A DNA stretch of 7,025 nt from Kosmotogaceae bacterium (GTDB taxonomy: Bacteria > Thermotogota > Thermotogae > Petrotogales > Kosmotogaceae), in NCBI GenBank assembly GCA_003444085.1, contig DLVL01000039.1, positions 1 to 7,025 on the forward strand, in the 5' to 3' direction. The notes beneath the pieces were generated by a model. It worked only from the letters and a program-made list of their open reading frames with translations, was not told where the DNA came from and ran no database searches. Below are positions 1-5,799 of this stretch, in pieces (positions within the stretch are counted from its first letter, which is position 1; each line of letters opens with the position of its first letter). Position numbers and translations under genes: made by a program.

Positions 1-7
1 TTCTCAT
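1..7 (-). CDS. Start of an unidentified gene (only ATG AGA A... visible)
   Basis: On the minus strand an ATG lies at 7-5, preceded by the purine-rich GAAGAGGTGA (8 to 17 nt upstream of the coding start, inside the end of the small upstream ORF) with a 4-base gap after that ORF's TGA. The site and spacing look like a real translation start in a tightly packed operon, continuing leftwards out of the window. Only two full codons are visible (Met-Arg), so nothing can be said about the product. The same ATG could be chance. Confidence 0.3.
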
Positions 8-11
8 CGTT

Positions 12-152
12 TCACCTCTTCGGGGTATCTGATACGATAATAGCAATTGGCTGCGAAAACTGACGCTCTTTGAACACTTCCAAGAGCAACTGAAGGTGAT
101 CATTTACACTGTTAGAGAAGTCGGGTCTCATATTCCTTCTGCGAGACGTCAT
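12..152 (-). CDS. Small hypothetical protein (46 aa), possibly the shifted remainder of a slightly longer gene
   Basis: I do not recognise this protein. The ORF runs from ATG at 152 to TGA at 14-12 and has no cysteine and no membrane segment. Its C-terminal part looks like a folded protein: an amphipathic stretch (NDHLQLLLEVFKERQ) followed by a beta-strand-like run (PIAIIVSDTP). Its N-terminus (MTSRRRNM) looks less natural and the ATG at 152 has no clear Shine-Dalgarno. An internal in-frame ATG at 131 has AGAAGG only 3 nt upstream. Another frame, starting with ATG at 171 only 15 nt after the upstream transporter stop, reads MKDKSLHDVSQKEYET before stopping at 114-112. A single +1 shift near the CCC at about 123-126 would join it to this frame. 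It may thus be a frameshifted gene of about 52 codons, a programmed shift, or a sequence error. Its position downstream of the two transporter genes, same strand, suggests co-transcription. Confidence 0.4.
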   Translation of the reverse strand: MTSRRRNMRPDFSNSVNDHLQLLLEVFKERQFSQPIAIIVSDTPKR

Positions 153-186
153 GAAGTGATTTGTCTTTCATACACTCAAGAGAAAC

Positions 187-2130
187 TCAGGCAGACTCTC
201 CAAGTTCGTACTGCAGCTTGTACAGGTCTGCATATATCCCGCCTTTCTTGAGCAATTCACCATGAGAACCTTCTTCAACAAGTCTGCCCTTATGAATGAC
301 CAGGATCCTGTTGGCAGATCGTATCGTTGAGAGCCTGTGAGCAATTGTGATAAGCGTCTTGGTTGAAGAGATCTTCTCCATTGCTTTCTGGATCAGAGCC
401 TCCGTTTCAGTATCCACGCTGGCAGTCGCTTCATCGAGAACCAGGATATCTGCATCGAAGAGGACGGCTCTTGCCAGTGCCACAAGCTGTCTTTCACCAG
501 CTGAGAGCGTCCCGGCGCGTTCGAAAATCTTTGTGTCATAGCTGTCCGGGAAACGTTTGATAAACTGGTCAGCGTAAACATATTTTGACGCTTCTATAAC
601 GCGCTCACGGCTAACTGACTCGTCAAACAGCCTTATGTTGTCAAGAATGGTCCCCGAAAACAGGAAAACATCCTGCAGTACGACACCGATCTTTCTCCTT
701 AGCGACTGAAGGTTCAGATCGTAGAGCGAATTGCCATCGACGAGGATTCGCCCTTTCTGGATCGGGTAAAGACCGTTGAGAATACTGATAATCGAAGTCT
801 TTCCAGCGCCCGTCTCTCCAACAATCGCGATCTTCTCCTTTGGGGCCACCTTAAACGAGATATCATTCAGTACATAATCGTTTCCGTCATAAGAGAATGA
901 AACGTTGTCAAACTCTAGACTTCCTGAAAGCTTCTTGACTTCGGGCTTGTCATCCTGGTATTCTTCTTCGTCAGTTTCCATGAGTTTAAAGATCTTCTCT
1001 GCAGAAGCGAGTGCGTTTTGCACAATGTCGTATTTCTCTGCGATATCGTGAAGGGGGCGGAAGAACATCTCAATATAAGCAATAAAGGCATATAGAACAC
1101 CGAACTCCAGAGCCTTACCAGAAATCGCTTTTGCCCCGAACCAGACAACCACTGCAATGGCGAGATAATACATGAGATCCATAAGGGGCCTGAAAATCGC
1201 AAAAACATACAGCTGTTCCATCATCGCCTTGAAGTGGCTCTTGTTAACCTGTTCGAACTCTTCTCGCTTTTTCTTCTCACGGTTGAAAATCTGGATAACC
1301 GACATTCCTGAAATGTGTTCTGCAAGAAACGCGTTGATAATCGCGAGCCGTGTCCTTACCTTCCTGTAAGCTATCCTGTCAAAATATCTGAACACAAGTA
1401 TTGCAACGGCTATGAGCGGCAGTATGAGTAGTGTTATGCTTCCCAGATATATGGAGAGCCTCAGCATTATGAACGTTATTCCAACAAGCAGCAGCACATC
1501 TTTAACGATCGAAGTTATGACCGATGTGAAGAACTCTGAAAGGTTCTGCGTATCATTAGCTACCCGGGTTGCCAGACGTCCGCTTGGATTTGTGTCAAAG
1601 AAACGCATGGGCAATCTCAGTAACTTGTCAAACAGCGCCATTCGAACACCATGAGTCACTTTCTGCCCCATATACGTTGTAACCATTACTTGAGCGAAGT
1701 TCACGAAGAACAACGAAAACAATACAGCCAGCATTATCAGAGCCAGCCGGCCTATTCCGGTAATATCAGCTCCGCGGATTTCTCTTAGCTCCGCTTCACT
1801 AACAGGATACTCGACATCGCCGTCTGTCATCACCCAGGTTCCGTCTTCATACTGGAACAACTCATATGGGCCCCCGGCTTCCTGAACGTAACTCAAAGAT
1901 CCGTTCTCTTCGACGACAGTGTATTCTCTTCTGGGAGTCATATAGTCATCTATTGCAATCTTGGTGAGGTAGGGGGGCAGAAGATCAAGGACTGTTGAGG
2001 CCATGATCAGAACAATCCCTAAGATCAGGAGCTTCAGGTATGGCCTGGCGTACTTCCAGAGCTTGAGGATTACACTCCAGTCTTCGACCTTGGTCTTTTC
2101 TTCGAACTCGCTGTAAACACTCTGGTCCAT
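187..2130 (-). CDS. ABC exporter half-transporter, consensus-ATPase subunit (BmrD/YheH-like), 647 aa
   Basis: One half of a predicted heterodimeric ABC exporter of the inner membrane, which would pump hydrophobic compounds outward using ATP; the substrate is unknown. Residues 33-380 form the transmembrane domain (six predicted helices). Between TM1 (about 33-57) and TM2 (about 127-150) lies an insertion of about 60 mostly acidic, aromatic residues predicted outside the membrane, as in the BmrD/YheH branch. The ATPase domain shows Walker A GETGAGKTS (438-446), Q-loop Gln486, signature LSAGE (542-546, instead of LSGGQ), Walker B ILVLDE with catalytic Glu567, and switch His598. The intact Walker B with a degenerate signature complements the partner encoded just upstream, so this chain supplies the catalytic Glu of the working ATP site. 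The ATG at 2130 lies one base after the partner's TAA. Its ribosome site (GAGGGGGAG, 2135-2143) is inside the partner's last codons, indicating translational coupling. Family and asymmetry are secure; the drug-export role is inferred. Confidence 0.95.
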   Translation of the reverse strand: MDQSVYSEFEEKTKVEDWSVILKLWKYARPYLKLLILGIVLIMASTVLDLLPPYLTKIAIDDYMTPRREYTVVEENGSLSYVQEAGGPYELFQYEDGTWVMTDGDVEYPVSEAELREIRGADITGIGRLALIMLAVLFSLFFVNFAQVMVTTYMGQKVTHGVRMALFDKLLRLPMRFFDTNPSGRLATRVANDTQNLSEFFTSVITSIVKDVLLLVGITFIMLRLSIYLGSITLLILPLIAVAILVFRYFDRIAYRKVRTRLAIINAFLAEHISGMSVIQIFNREKKKREEFEQVNKSHFKAMMEQLYVFAIFRPLMDLMYYLAIAVVVWFGAKAISGKALEFGVLYAFIAYIEMFFRPLHDIAEKYDIVQNALASAEKIFKLMETDEEEYQDDKPEVKKLSGSLEFDNVSFSYDGNDYVLNDISFKVAPKEKIAIVGETGAGKTSIISILNGLYPIQKGRILVDGNSLYDLNLQSLRRKIGVVLQDVFLFSGTILDNIRLFDESVSRERVIEASKYVYADQFIKRFPDSYDTKIFERAGTLSAGERQLVALARAVLFDADILVLDEATASVDTETEALIQKAMEKISSTKTLITIAHRLSTIRSANRILVIHKGRLVEEGSHGELLKKGGIYADLYKLQYELGESA

Positions 2131-2131
2131 C

Positions 2132-3862
2132 TTACTCCCCCTCTAGCTTTTCTTCGATCATCTGCCGATCATACATCCTCTTATAAAGACCGTTATTCTT
2201 CAGGAGATCATCATGTTTTCCACTCTCCACAACCTCTCCATCGTGCATCACATATATCATGTCTGAATCCAGAACAGCTTTAAGACGATGCGAAATGACA
2301 ATGATCGTTCGCTCCTGTCCTGAGTTTTGCAAGCTGTTGAGTATTTTCGCCTCTGTTTCTGTATCAACAGCGGAGAGACAATCATCAAGAAAAACGATAG
2401 GCGATTCCTTCATAAGAGCCCTGGCTATAGCGATTCGCTGTTTCTGACCACCAGAAAGAGTAACTCCGCGTTCCCCAACAATCGTGTCATAGCCTTTTGA
2501 AAAGCCCATGATGTCATCATGCACGGCTGCTATTTCAGCGTATCTCTTTACTCTCTCGTGGTCAACGCCATTTACTGCAAAGGCGATATTATCGCGAACA
2601 GTGGCTGAAAAAAGGAAAGTCTCCTGTGGGACGTAAGCAAAGTTATCCCTGATGAGTTGTGGATCAAGCCTGTTGATATCTATGCCGTCAATGAAGATTT
2701 TCCCTTCCGGCACAGGATACACCCTTCCCAGGAGTTTCCCGATTGTCGATTTCCCGGAACCGGTAGTTCCTACCAGGGCTACTTTCGAGCCTGATTCTAT
2801 GCGAAGCGACACGTTCTTCAAGGCGGGTTCTTTCCCTGTGGGGTATGTGAACGACAAATTGTCGAAGACGATATTGCCCTTCAGCTTGGTTATTCTGACA
2901 GGATTGGGGGTCGTGATGTCGCTCTTCTCTTCAATGATCTGCTTCAGCCTTTTGTAAGAGGCTCTTCCACGTTGAATAATGTTAACCACCCATCCGAAAG
3001 CCATAGTCGGCCAGACGAGCATACCCAGGTAACCAACAAACGTGATGAACTCACCAAGTGTGATATTGCCAAGTATGACCATCCTGCCACCGAAAAAGAT
3101 CGCAAGCAGTGTACCCATCATGGCCAGACTGTTGATCAGAGGAAAGAACATTCCCCAAACTTTTACCAGGTCCATGTTCTTGCTCACGTAGTTGTTCGAG
3201 GTGTCTTCCATCATTCTAGACCTCACAGGTTCGATTCCGTAACTCTTGACCACCCTGATTCCAGCGATGCTTTCTTCAGCAGTATCTGTCAAATCGGAAA
3301 AAGACTCCTGAACAGCTCTGAAACGTCTGTGAATCATCTTCCCAAAAAACAATGATACGAACGTCAGCACAGGGAGAGGGGCAATTGCTATCCATGTCAG
3401 GTTCCAATTAACAAAAGATCCCATGGCAACAATCGTTATTCCTGTAAGAAAGATCCCGTCAACCAGCATTACTATAGCCGGACCGAAGGCCATACGCATC
3501 GCGTTCACATCATTTGTGAAGCGTGCCATAAGGTCTCCGACGCGGGTCCTGTCATAGTAACTTGCCGGAAGGCCAAGAAGCTTGTCAAAAAGCACTTCCT
3601 TTGAGAAATACTCGAACCTTCTTGCAGCTCCCATTATGAAGACTCTCCAAAAGAATCTCGCAAAGAACAGCCCGAAGGCCACGCCAACTATACCGAAAAG
3701 GAGCACTCTAACTGTTGAGAGGTCGTCTGGAGTTACCCTAAGAGAATCTACCACCAGCCCCGTAATTCGCGGAACCAGAATCATCAGAACATCAACAACA
3801 ATGAGGAAGATGCTACCTATCAGGTATCTCCACCAATATCTCTTAAGAAAGTCTTTGATCAT
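2132..3862 (-). CDS. ABC exporter half-transporter, degenerate-ATPase subunit (BmrC/YheI-like), 576 aa
   Basis: The other half of the predicted heterodimeric ABC exporter. Residues 1-310 are the transmembrane domain with six predicted helices, the first at about 13-35, and no large external insertion. The ATPase domain shows Walker A GTTGSGKST (365-373), Q-loop Gln413, canonical signature LSGGQ (469-473), Walker B IVFLDD and switch His525. The second acidic residue of Walker B is Asp494 (codon at 2383-2381), where active ABC ATPases have Glu. This is the hallmark of the degenerate subunit in BmrC, LmrC and TM287-type pairs. Its intact signature would pair with the partner's Walker A and Glu567 to form the hydrolytic site. 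The ATG at 3862 is the first possible in-frame start, because an in-frame TGA lies two codons upstream. The nearest strong ribosome site (AGAGGTG, 3880-3886) is 17 nt away, unusually far. It is the first gene of a minus-strand operon. Substrate unknown; multidrug export is the best family-based guess. Confidence 0.95.
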   Translation of the reverse strand: MIKDFLKRYWWRYLIGSIFLIVVDVLMILVPRITGLVVDSLRVTPDDLSTVRVLLFGIVGVAFGLFFARFFWRVFIMGAARRFEYFSKEVLFDKLLGLPASYYDRTRVGDLMARFTNDVNAMRMAFGPAIVMLVDGIFLTGITIVAMGSFVNWNLTWIAIAPLPVLTFVSLFFGKMIHRRFRAVQESFSDLTDTAEESIAGIRVVKSYGIEPVRSRMMEDTSNNYVSKNMDLVKVWGMFFPLINSLAMMGTLLAIFFGGRMVILGNITLGEFITFVGYLGMLVWPTMAFGWVVNIIQRGRASYKRLKQIIEEKSDITTPNPVRITKLKGNIVFDNLSFTYPTGKEPALKNVSLRIESGSKVALVGTTGSGKSTIGKLLGRVYPVPEGKIFIDGIDINRLDPQLIRDNFAYVPQETFLFSATVRDNIAFAVNGVDHERVKRYAEIAAVHDDIMGFSKGYDTIVGERGVTLSGGQKQRIAIARALMKESPIVFLDDCLSAVDTETEAKILNSLQNSGQERTIIVISHRLKAVLDSDMIYVMHDGEVVESGKHDDLLKNNGLYKRMYDRQMIEEKLEGE

Positions 3863-3873
3863 GCTTCATTCAC
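3859..3873 (-). other. Possible four-codon minicistron (GTG AAT GAA GCA TGA) ahead of the ABC exporter gene
   Basis: The strong site AGAGGTG (3880-3886) has an ideal 6-nt spacing to a GTG at 3873. That GTG opens a four-codon frame (Met-Asn-Glu-Ala) whose TGA overlaps the transporter ATG as ATGA. This arrangement would let ribosomes terminate and restart at the transporter gene. An alternative overlapping frame from ATG at 3869 reads eight codons. Such short frames arise easily by chance, so this is a hypothesis that explains the odd spacing. Confidence 0.3.
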
Positions 3874-3879
3874 TGCCTA

Positions 3880-3886
3880 CACCTCT
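3880..3886 (-). promoter_or_regulatory. Shine-Dalgarno AGAGGTG, unusually far (17 nt) from the transporter ATG
   Basis: On the minus strand AGAGGTG is the only strong anti-16S match upstream of the ATG at 3862. The 17-nt spacer (3863-3879) is well beyond the usual 5-10 nt, while a GTG lies 6 nt from it. No upstream in-frame extension is possible because of the in-frame TGA at 3868-3866. Confidence 0.6.
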
Positions 3887-3982
3887 GAACTGCTGCTGGA
3901 CTTGTAAAAGGATATAGCTTATTGCATCGTTTTTCCACCTTGAAGCTCTTCATCTTGCAAGAGACACGCAGGCTGAACCGAT

Positions 3983-3997
3983 GTTCGCAAAGCGAAC
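3983..3997. repeat. Perfect inverted repeat GTTCGC-AAA-GCGAAC over the -35 box: candidate operator
   Basis: Six-base arms at 3983-3988 and 3992-3997 are exact reverse complements around AAA. The repeat covers the whole candidate -35 box of the plus-strand promoter, the position expected for an operator whose protein blocks RNA polymerase. It lies about 120 bp from the exporter start, so it could also affect the divergent operon. No run of T follows it, so it is not a terminator. No regulator gene is visible in the window. Confidence 0.5.
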
Positions 3998-4012
3998 CAT
4001 TACCATTATAAA
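3984..4012 (+). promoter_or_regulatory. Candidate sigma-70-type promoter for the patatin-rbfA-truB-ribF block
   Basis: TTCGCA at 3984-3989 (4 of 6 matches to TTGACA) is separated by exactly 17 bp from TATAAA at 4007-4012 (5 of 6 matches to TATAAT). Transcription would begin near 4019, leaving a leader of about 49 nt to the preferred TTG start at 4068. The -35 box is embedded in a perfect inverted repeat, which suggests regulation by a bound repressor. Predicted by eye only. Confidence 0.5.
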
Positions 4013-4054
4013 CTCTTAGGCAAGAACTTCAACGATAATGATAGAATCAAATGA

Positions 4055-4062
4055 AGAAGGTG
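4055..4062 (+). promoter_or_regulatory. Shine-Dalgarno AGAAGGTG that decides the TTG start of the patatin gene
   Basis: AGAAGGTG ends 5 nt before TTG at 4068-4070. The upstream in-frame ATG at 4038 has no purine-rich site in front of it (it is preceded by AACTTCAACGATA). Starting at the TTG also puts the signal peptide exactly at the N-terminus. Confidence 0.65.
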
Positions 4063-4067
4063 CTTAC

Positions 4068-5399
4068 TTGAAAATAATCTCTCTGATTGGAGTACTGATT
4101 CTTGTGGCTATCTCATTCAGTGAAGACAAGGTAGGGCTCGTTCTTTCAGGTGGTGGAGGAAGAGGAGCATATGAAATAGGGGTTTGGCGAGCACTCATTG
4201 ACCTGGACATCAAGATTGGTGGGGTCTACGGGACAAGCGTGGGTTCTATCAACGGTGCAGCAGTAGTCATGGGTGATTATGAGACTGCAAGGGATCTCTG
4301 GCTCAGCATTGATTATGAACAGGTTATGAAGCTCTCCCCGGAGTTAACGGCCGTCTTTGAGAGAGACTGGGACAAACTGAGTTTCTCCAACACTTCAAGG
4401 GCCATACGTGAGCTGATTGCTCAATCGGGTATTGATGTATCTCCGCTTAGAGAAAGACTTGATAGCTTGGTTGACGAAGACAAGATAAGAAATTCGGATA
4501 CCGACTACGGTCTTGTTACATATATGGTCAGTAAGATGAAACCAGTCTATCTATACATCGACGAAGTCCCTGAAGGCAAACTGGTTGACTACATTCTCGC
4601 CAGCTCAAACCTTCCTGTCTTCAAGAAAGAAGAGATTGATGGTAAGCGTTATCTTGATGGAGGCATTTACTCCAATCTGCCGATAGAACTGGCAAAACAG
4701 CGCGGCTTCAAATCAATCATAGCGGTGGATATAGGATCTTATGGAATAAGCGACGTACGCGCAATGCTTGACGTGTACGCTAACGATGAGATCAATATCG
4801 TGTACATAAAGGCTCAGAAGCATTACGGCTCCATTCTCACTTTCGATCCGGAAGTATCGCTGAAATACATGAAAGCGGGGTACCTGGATGCCCTGAAAGC
4901 ATACGGAGTTCTTCAGGGAGACAATTATCATATATACGGCCCTTCGGATATTATCGCCGAAGTGTTTCTGAAACTTCCTCCCGGGGAGAGAACTGCGGCT
5001 CTTGAAATACTTGGAATCAAGGCTGTCGATCTGGCCCCTCCCGAATATCACTACTACACACAGTTGCTACCCAGGATAGAAGGCGTCACACGGCTAAGAG
5101 GCACACCGCCAGATATTAGCGTGACGAAGCTTCTTGAAGAGATCGCTTCTTTGATGGAGCTTGATCTTCTGCGGCCCTACTCTCCTGCAGAGCTAGTCGA
5201 AGAGATCGTGAAAATGTCCACTGATGGACAGTTTGATCCAGACCTGATCTCAATGATATCCAGGATTCGTTATTCAGGCTTCCTTGAATTTCTTGTATTC
5301 ATATGGGACAGGAAGGCAGATGACTCCATAGCAACGAGAGAAGGATATGACAAAATAATCGAGACATTCTCAGAGTTCAAGTTACCTTCAAAAGAATGA
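4068..5399 (+). CDS. Exported patatin-like phospholipase/acyl hydrolase, 443 aa from a TTG start
   Basis: A Ser-Asp lipid acyl hydrolase of the patatin/RssA family, predicted to cleave acyl esters of phospholipids outside the cytoplasm. Residues are numbered from the TTG start. Residues 1-18 (MKIISLIGVLILVAISFS) form a signal peptide with a plausible cleavage before Glu19. The patatin domain follows at once: oxyanion-hole glycines GGGGRG (28-33), nucleophile elbow GTSVG with Ser57, and the DGG motif with Asp197, so the catalytic dyad is complete. The domain ends near residue 290. The remaining 150 residues or so are mainly helical and I cannot assign them. The alternative ATG at 4038 (453 aa) would put ten polar, acidic residues ahead of the signal peptide and lacks a ribosome site. 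The gene lies 34 nt upstream of rbfA on the same strand with no terminator between, so it is probably co-transcribed with the rbfA-truB-ribF cluster, although its function looks unrelated. Family assignment is secure; substrate and exact location (periplasm or membrane surface) are inferred. Confidence 0.92.
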   Translation: MKIISLIGVLILVAISFSEDKVGLVLSGGGGRGAYEIGVWRALIDLDIKIGGVYGTSVGSINGAAVVMGDYETARDLWLSIDYEQVMKLSPELTAVFERDWDKLSFSNTSRAIRELIAQSGIDVSPLRERLDSLVDEDKIRNSDTDYGLVTYMVSKMKPVYLYIDEVPEGKLVDYILASSNLPVFKKEEIDGKRYLDGGIYSNLPIELAKQRGFKSIIAVDIGSYGISDVRAMLDVYANDEINIVYIKAQKHYGSILTFDPEVSLKYMKAGYLDALKAYGVLQGDNYHIYGPSDIIAEVFLKLPPGERTAALEILGIKAVDLAPPEYHYYTQLLPRIEGVTRLRGTPPDISVTKLLEEIASLMELDLLRPYSPAELVEEIVKMSTDGQFDPDLISMISRIRYSGFLEFLVFIWDRKADDSIATREGYDKIIETFSEFKLPSKE

Positions 5400-5433
5400 A
5401 TATGAGAGGTCTTCAAAACGGAGGTGTTGTTTC

Positions 5434-5799
5434 ATGGCCTCAACACATCGCAAACCGATGCTTGAGTCTGAAATCAGAAAAGTTCTCACCAAGGCAATAG
5501 CAGACAGCAAGGATGATTACATCAAGAATGCCATGCCGTCTATTGTCCGGGTAGAGCTATCAAAGGATCTTCGCTTCGCCAATGTCTTTGTCAGCGCTCT
5601 TGGTAAATCCGAAGACAAATCGAAGCTTGTTGACTACATGAATGAAAGCAAAGGAATGTTTAGAACGGCAGTTGCAAAGAGTATACGAATATACAAGGCT
5701 CCAGAAATCACTTTCAAACCGGACATTGGGATAGATGCGAGCCTGAGGATTGCCAAGATACTGGAACAAATCCGGGAGGAAAAGAAAGGTGACGAGTGA
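5434..5799 (+). CDS. rbfA: Ribosome-binding factor A, 121 aa
   Basis: RbfA binds the 30S ribosomal subunit in the cytoplasm and helps late 16S rRNA maturation, including 5'-end processing around helix 1. The protein has the usual length of about 120 residues and is one KH-like domain. The family pattern is visible: N-terminal helix (EIRKVLTKAIAD), strands around VRVELSKDLRFANVFVSAL (38-56), the segment KGMFRTAVAKSIRIYKAPEITF (about 73-94) and the terminal helix LRIAKILEQI. The ATG at 5434 has an excellent ribosome site, GGAGGTG at 5420-5426, seven bases upstream. The charged tail EEKKGDE overlaps the start of truB by 11 bp. In many bacteria rbfA lies between infB and truB; here the gene upstream is a patatin instead. 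The C-terminal context (truB, then ribF) strongly supports the identity. Confidence 0.95.
   Translation: MASTHRKPMLESEIRKVLTKAIADSKDDYIKNAMPSIVRVELSKDLRFANVFVSALGKSEDKSKLVDYMNESKGMFRTAVAKSIRIYKAPEITFKPDIGIDASLRIAKILEQIREEKKGDE
5774..5780 (+). promoter_or_regulatory. Shine-Dalgarno GGGAGGA that decides the GTG start of truB
   Basis: GGGAGGA lies inside the last codons of rbfA, with 8 bases to the GTG at 5789. An in-frame ATG exists at 5750 but would add 13 residues (MPRYWNKSGRKRK) that match no TruB N-terminus and merely read rbfA in another frame. Confidence 0.75.

Larger units (their letters stand above)
3863..4037. promoter_or_regulatory. Divergent intergenic region between the ABC exporter operon and the patatin operon
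   Basis: This non-coding stretch must hold the promoters of both divergent blocks. The right part contains a good plus-strand promoter candidate with an overlapping palindrome (annotated separately). For the minus strand I see only weak elements: GATATA on the plus strand at 3911-3916 reads TATATC on the minus strand, but no acceptable -35 box lies 16-18 bp from it. Small inverted repeats also occur: TGAAG-CT-CTTCA at 3941-3952 and the palindrome CTTGCAAG at 3954-3961. Confidence 0.7.

Noticed and set aside
2972..3355. Plus-strand ORF of 127 aa within the ABC exporter gene
   Set aside because: It is antisense to a clearly conserved transmembrane domain, has a His/Arg/Gln-rich composition typical of a shadow frame, and resembles no protein.
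3582..3917. Plus-strand ORF of 111 aa spanning the exporter start
   Set aside because: It is mostly antisense to conserved coding sequence, has low-complexity Ser/Thr/Arg composition, and lacks a convincing ribosome site.
3905..3960. Minus-strand promoter for the exporter operon
   Set aside because: TATATC on the minus strand is a passable -10, but the region 16-18 bp upstream (GGTGGA) is no -35 box, and pairing TTGCAA with a -10 at 17 bp gives TGGAAA. No confident call is possible.
3983..3997. LexA/SOS box
   Set aside because: The Gram-positive-type LexA site has CGAAC first and GTTCG second; here the arms are in the opposite order (GTTCG...CGAAC) with a different spacing, so the consensus is not met.
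3983..4015. Rho-independent terminator
   Set aside because: The hairpin has only six pairs and a three-base loop, no T-run follows, and there is no gene upstream on the plus strand for it to terminate.
4068..5399. Patatin as a CBASS-type antiphage effector (CapV)
   Set aside because: CapV-type effectors are cytoplasmic and sit beside a cyclic nucleotide synthase. This protein has a signal peptide, and no nucleotidyltransferase of that family or other defence gene is nearby.
5750..5788. ATG at 5750 as the truB start
   Set aside because: It would add 13 basic residues without family similarity, lies deep in rbfA, and lacks the ribosome site that GTG 5789 has.
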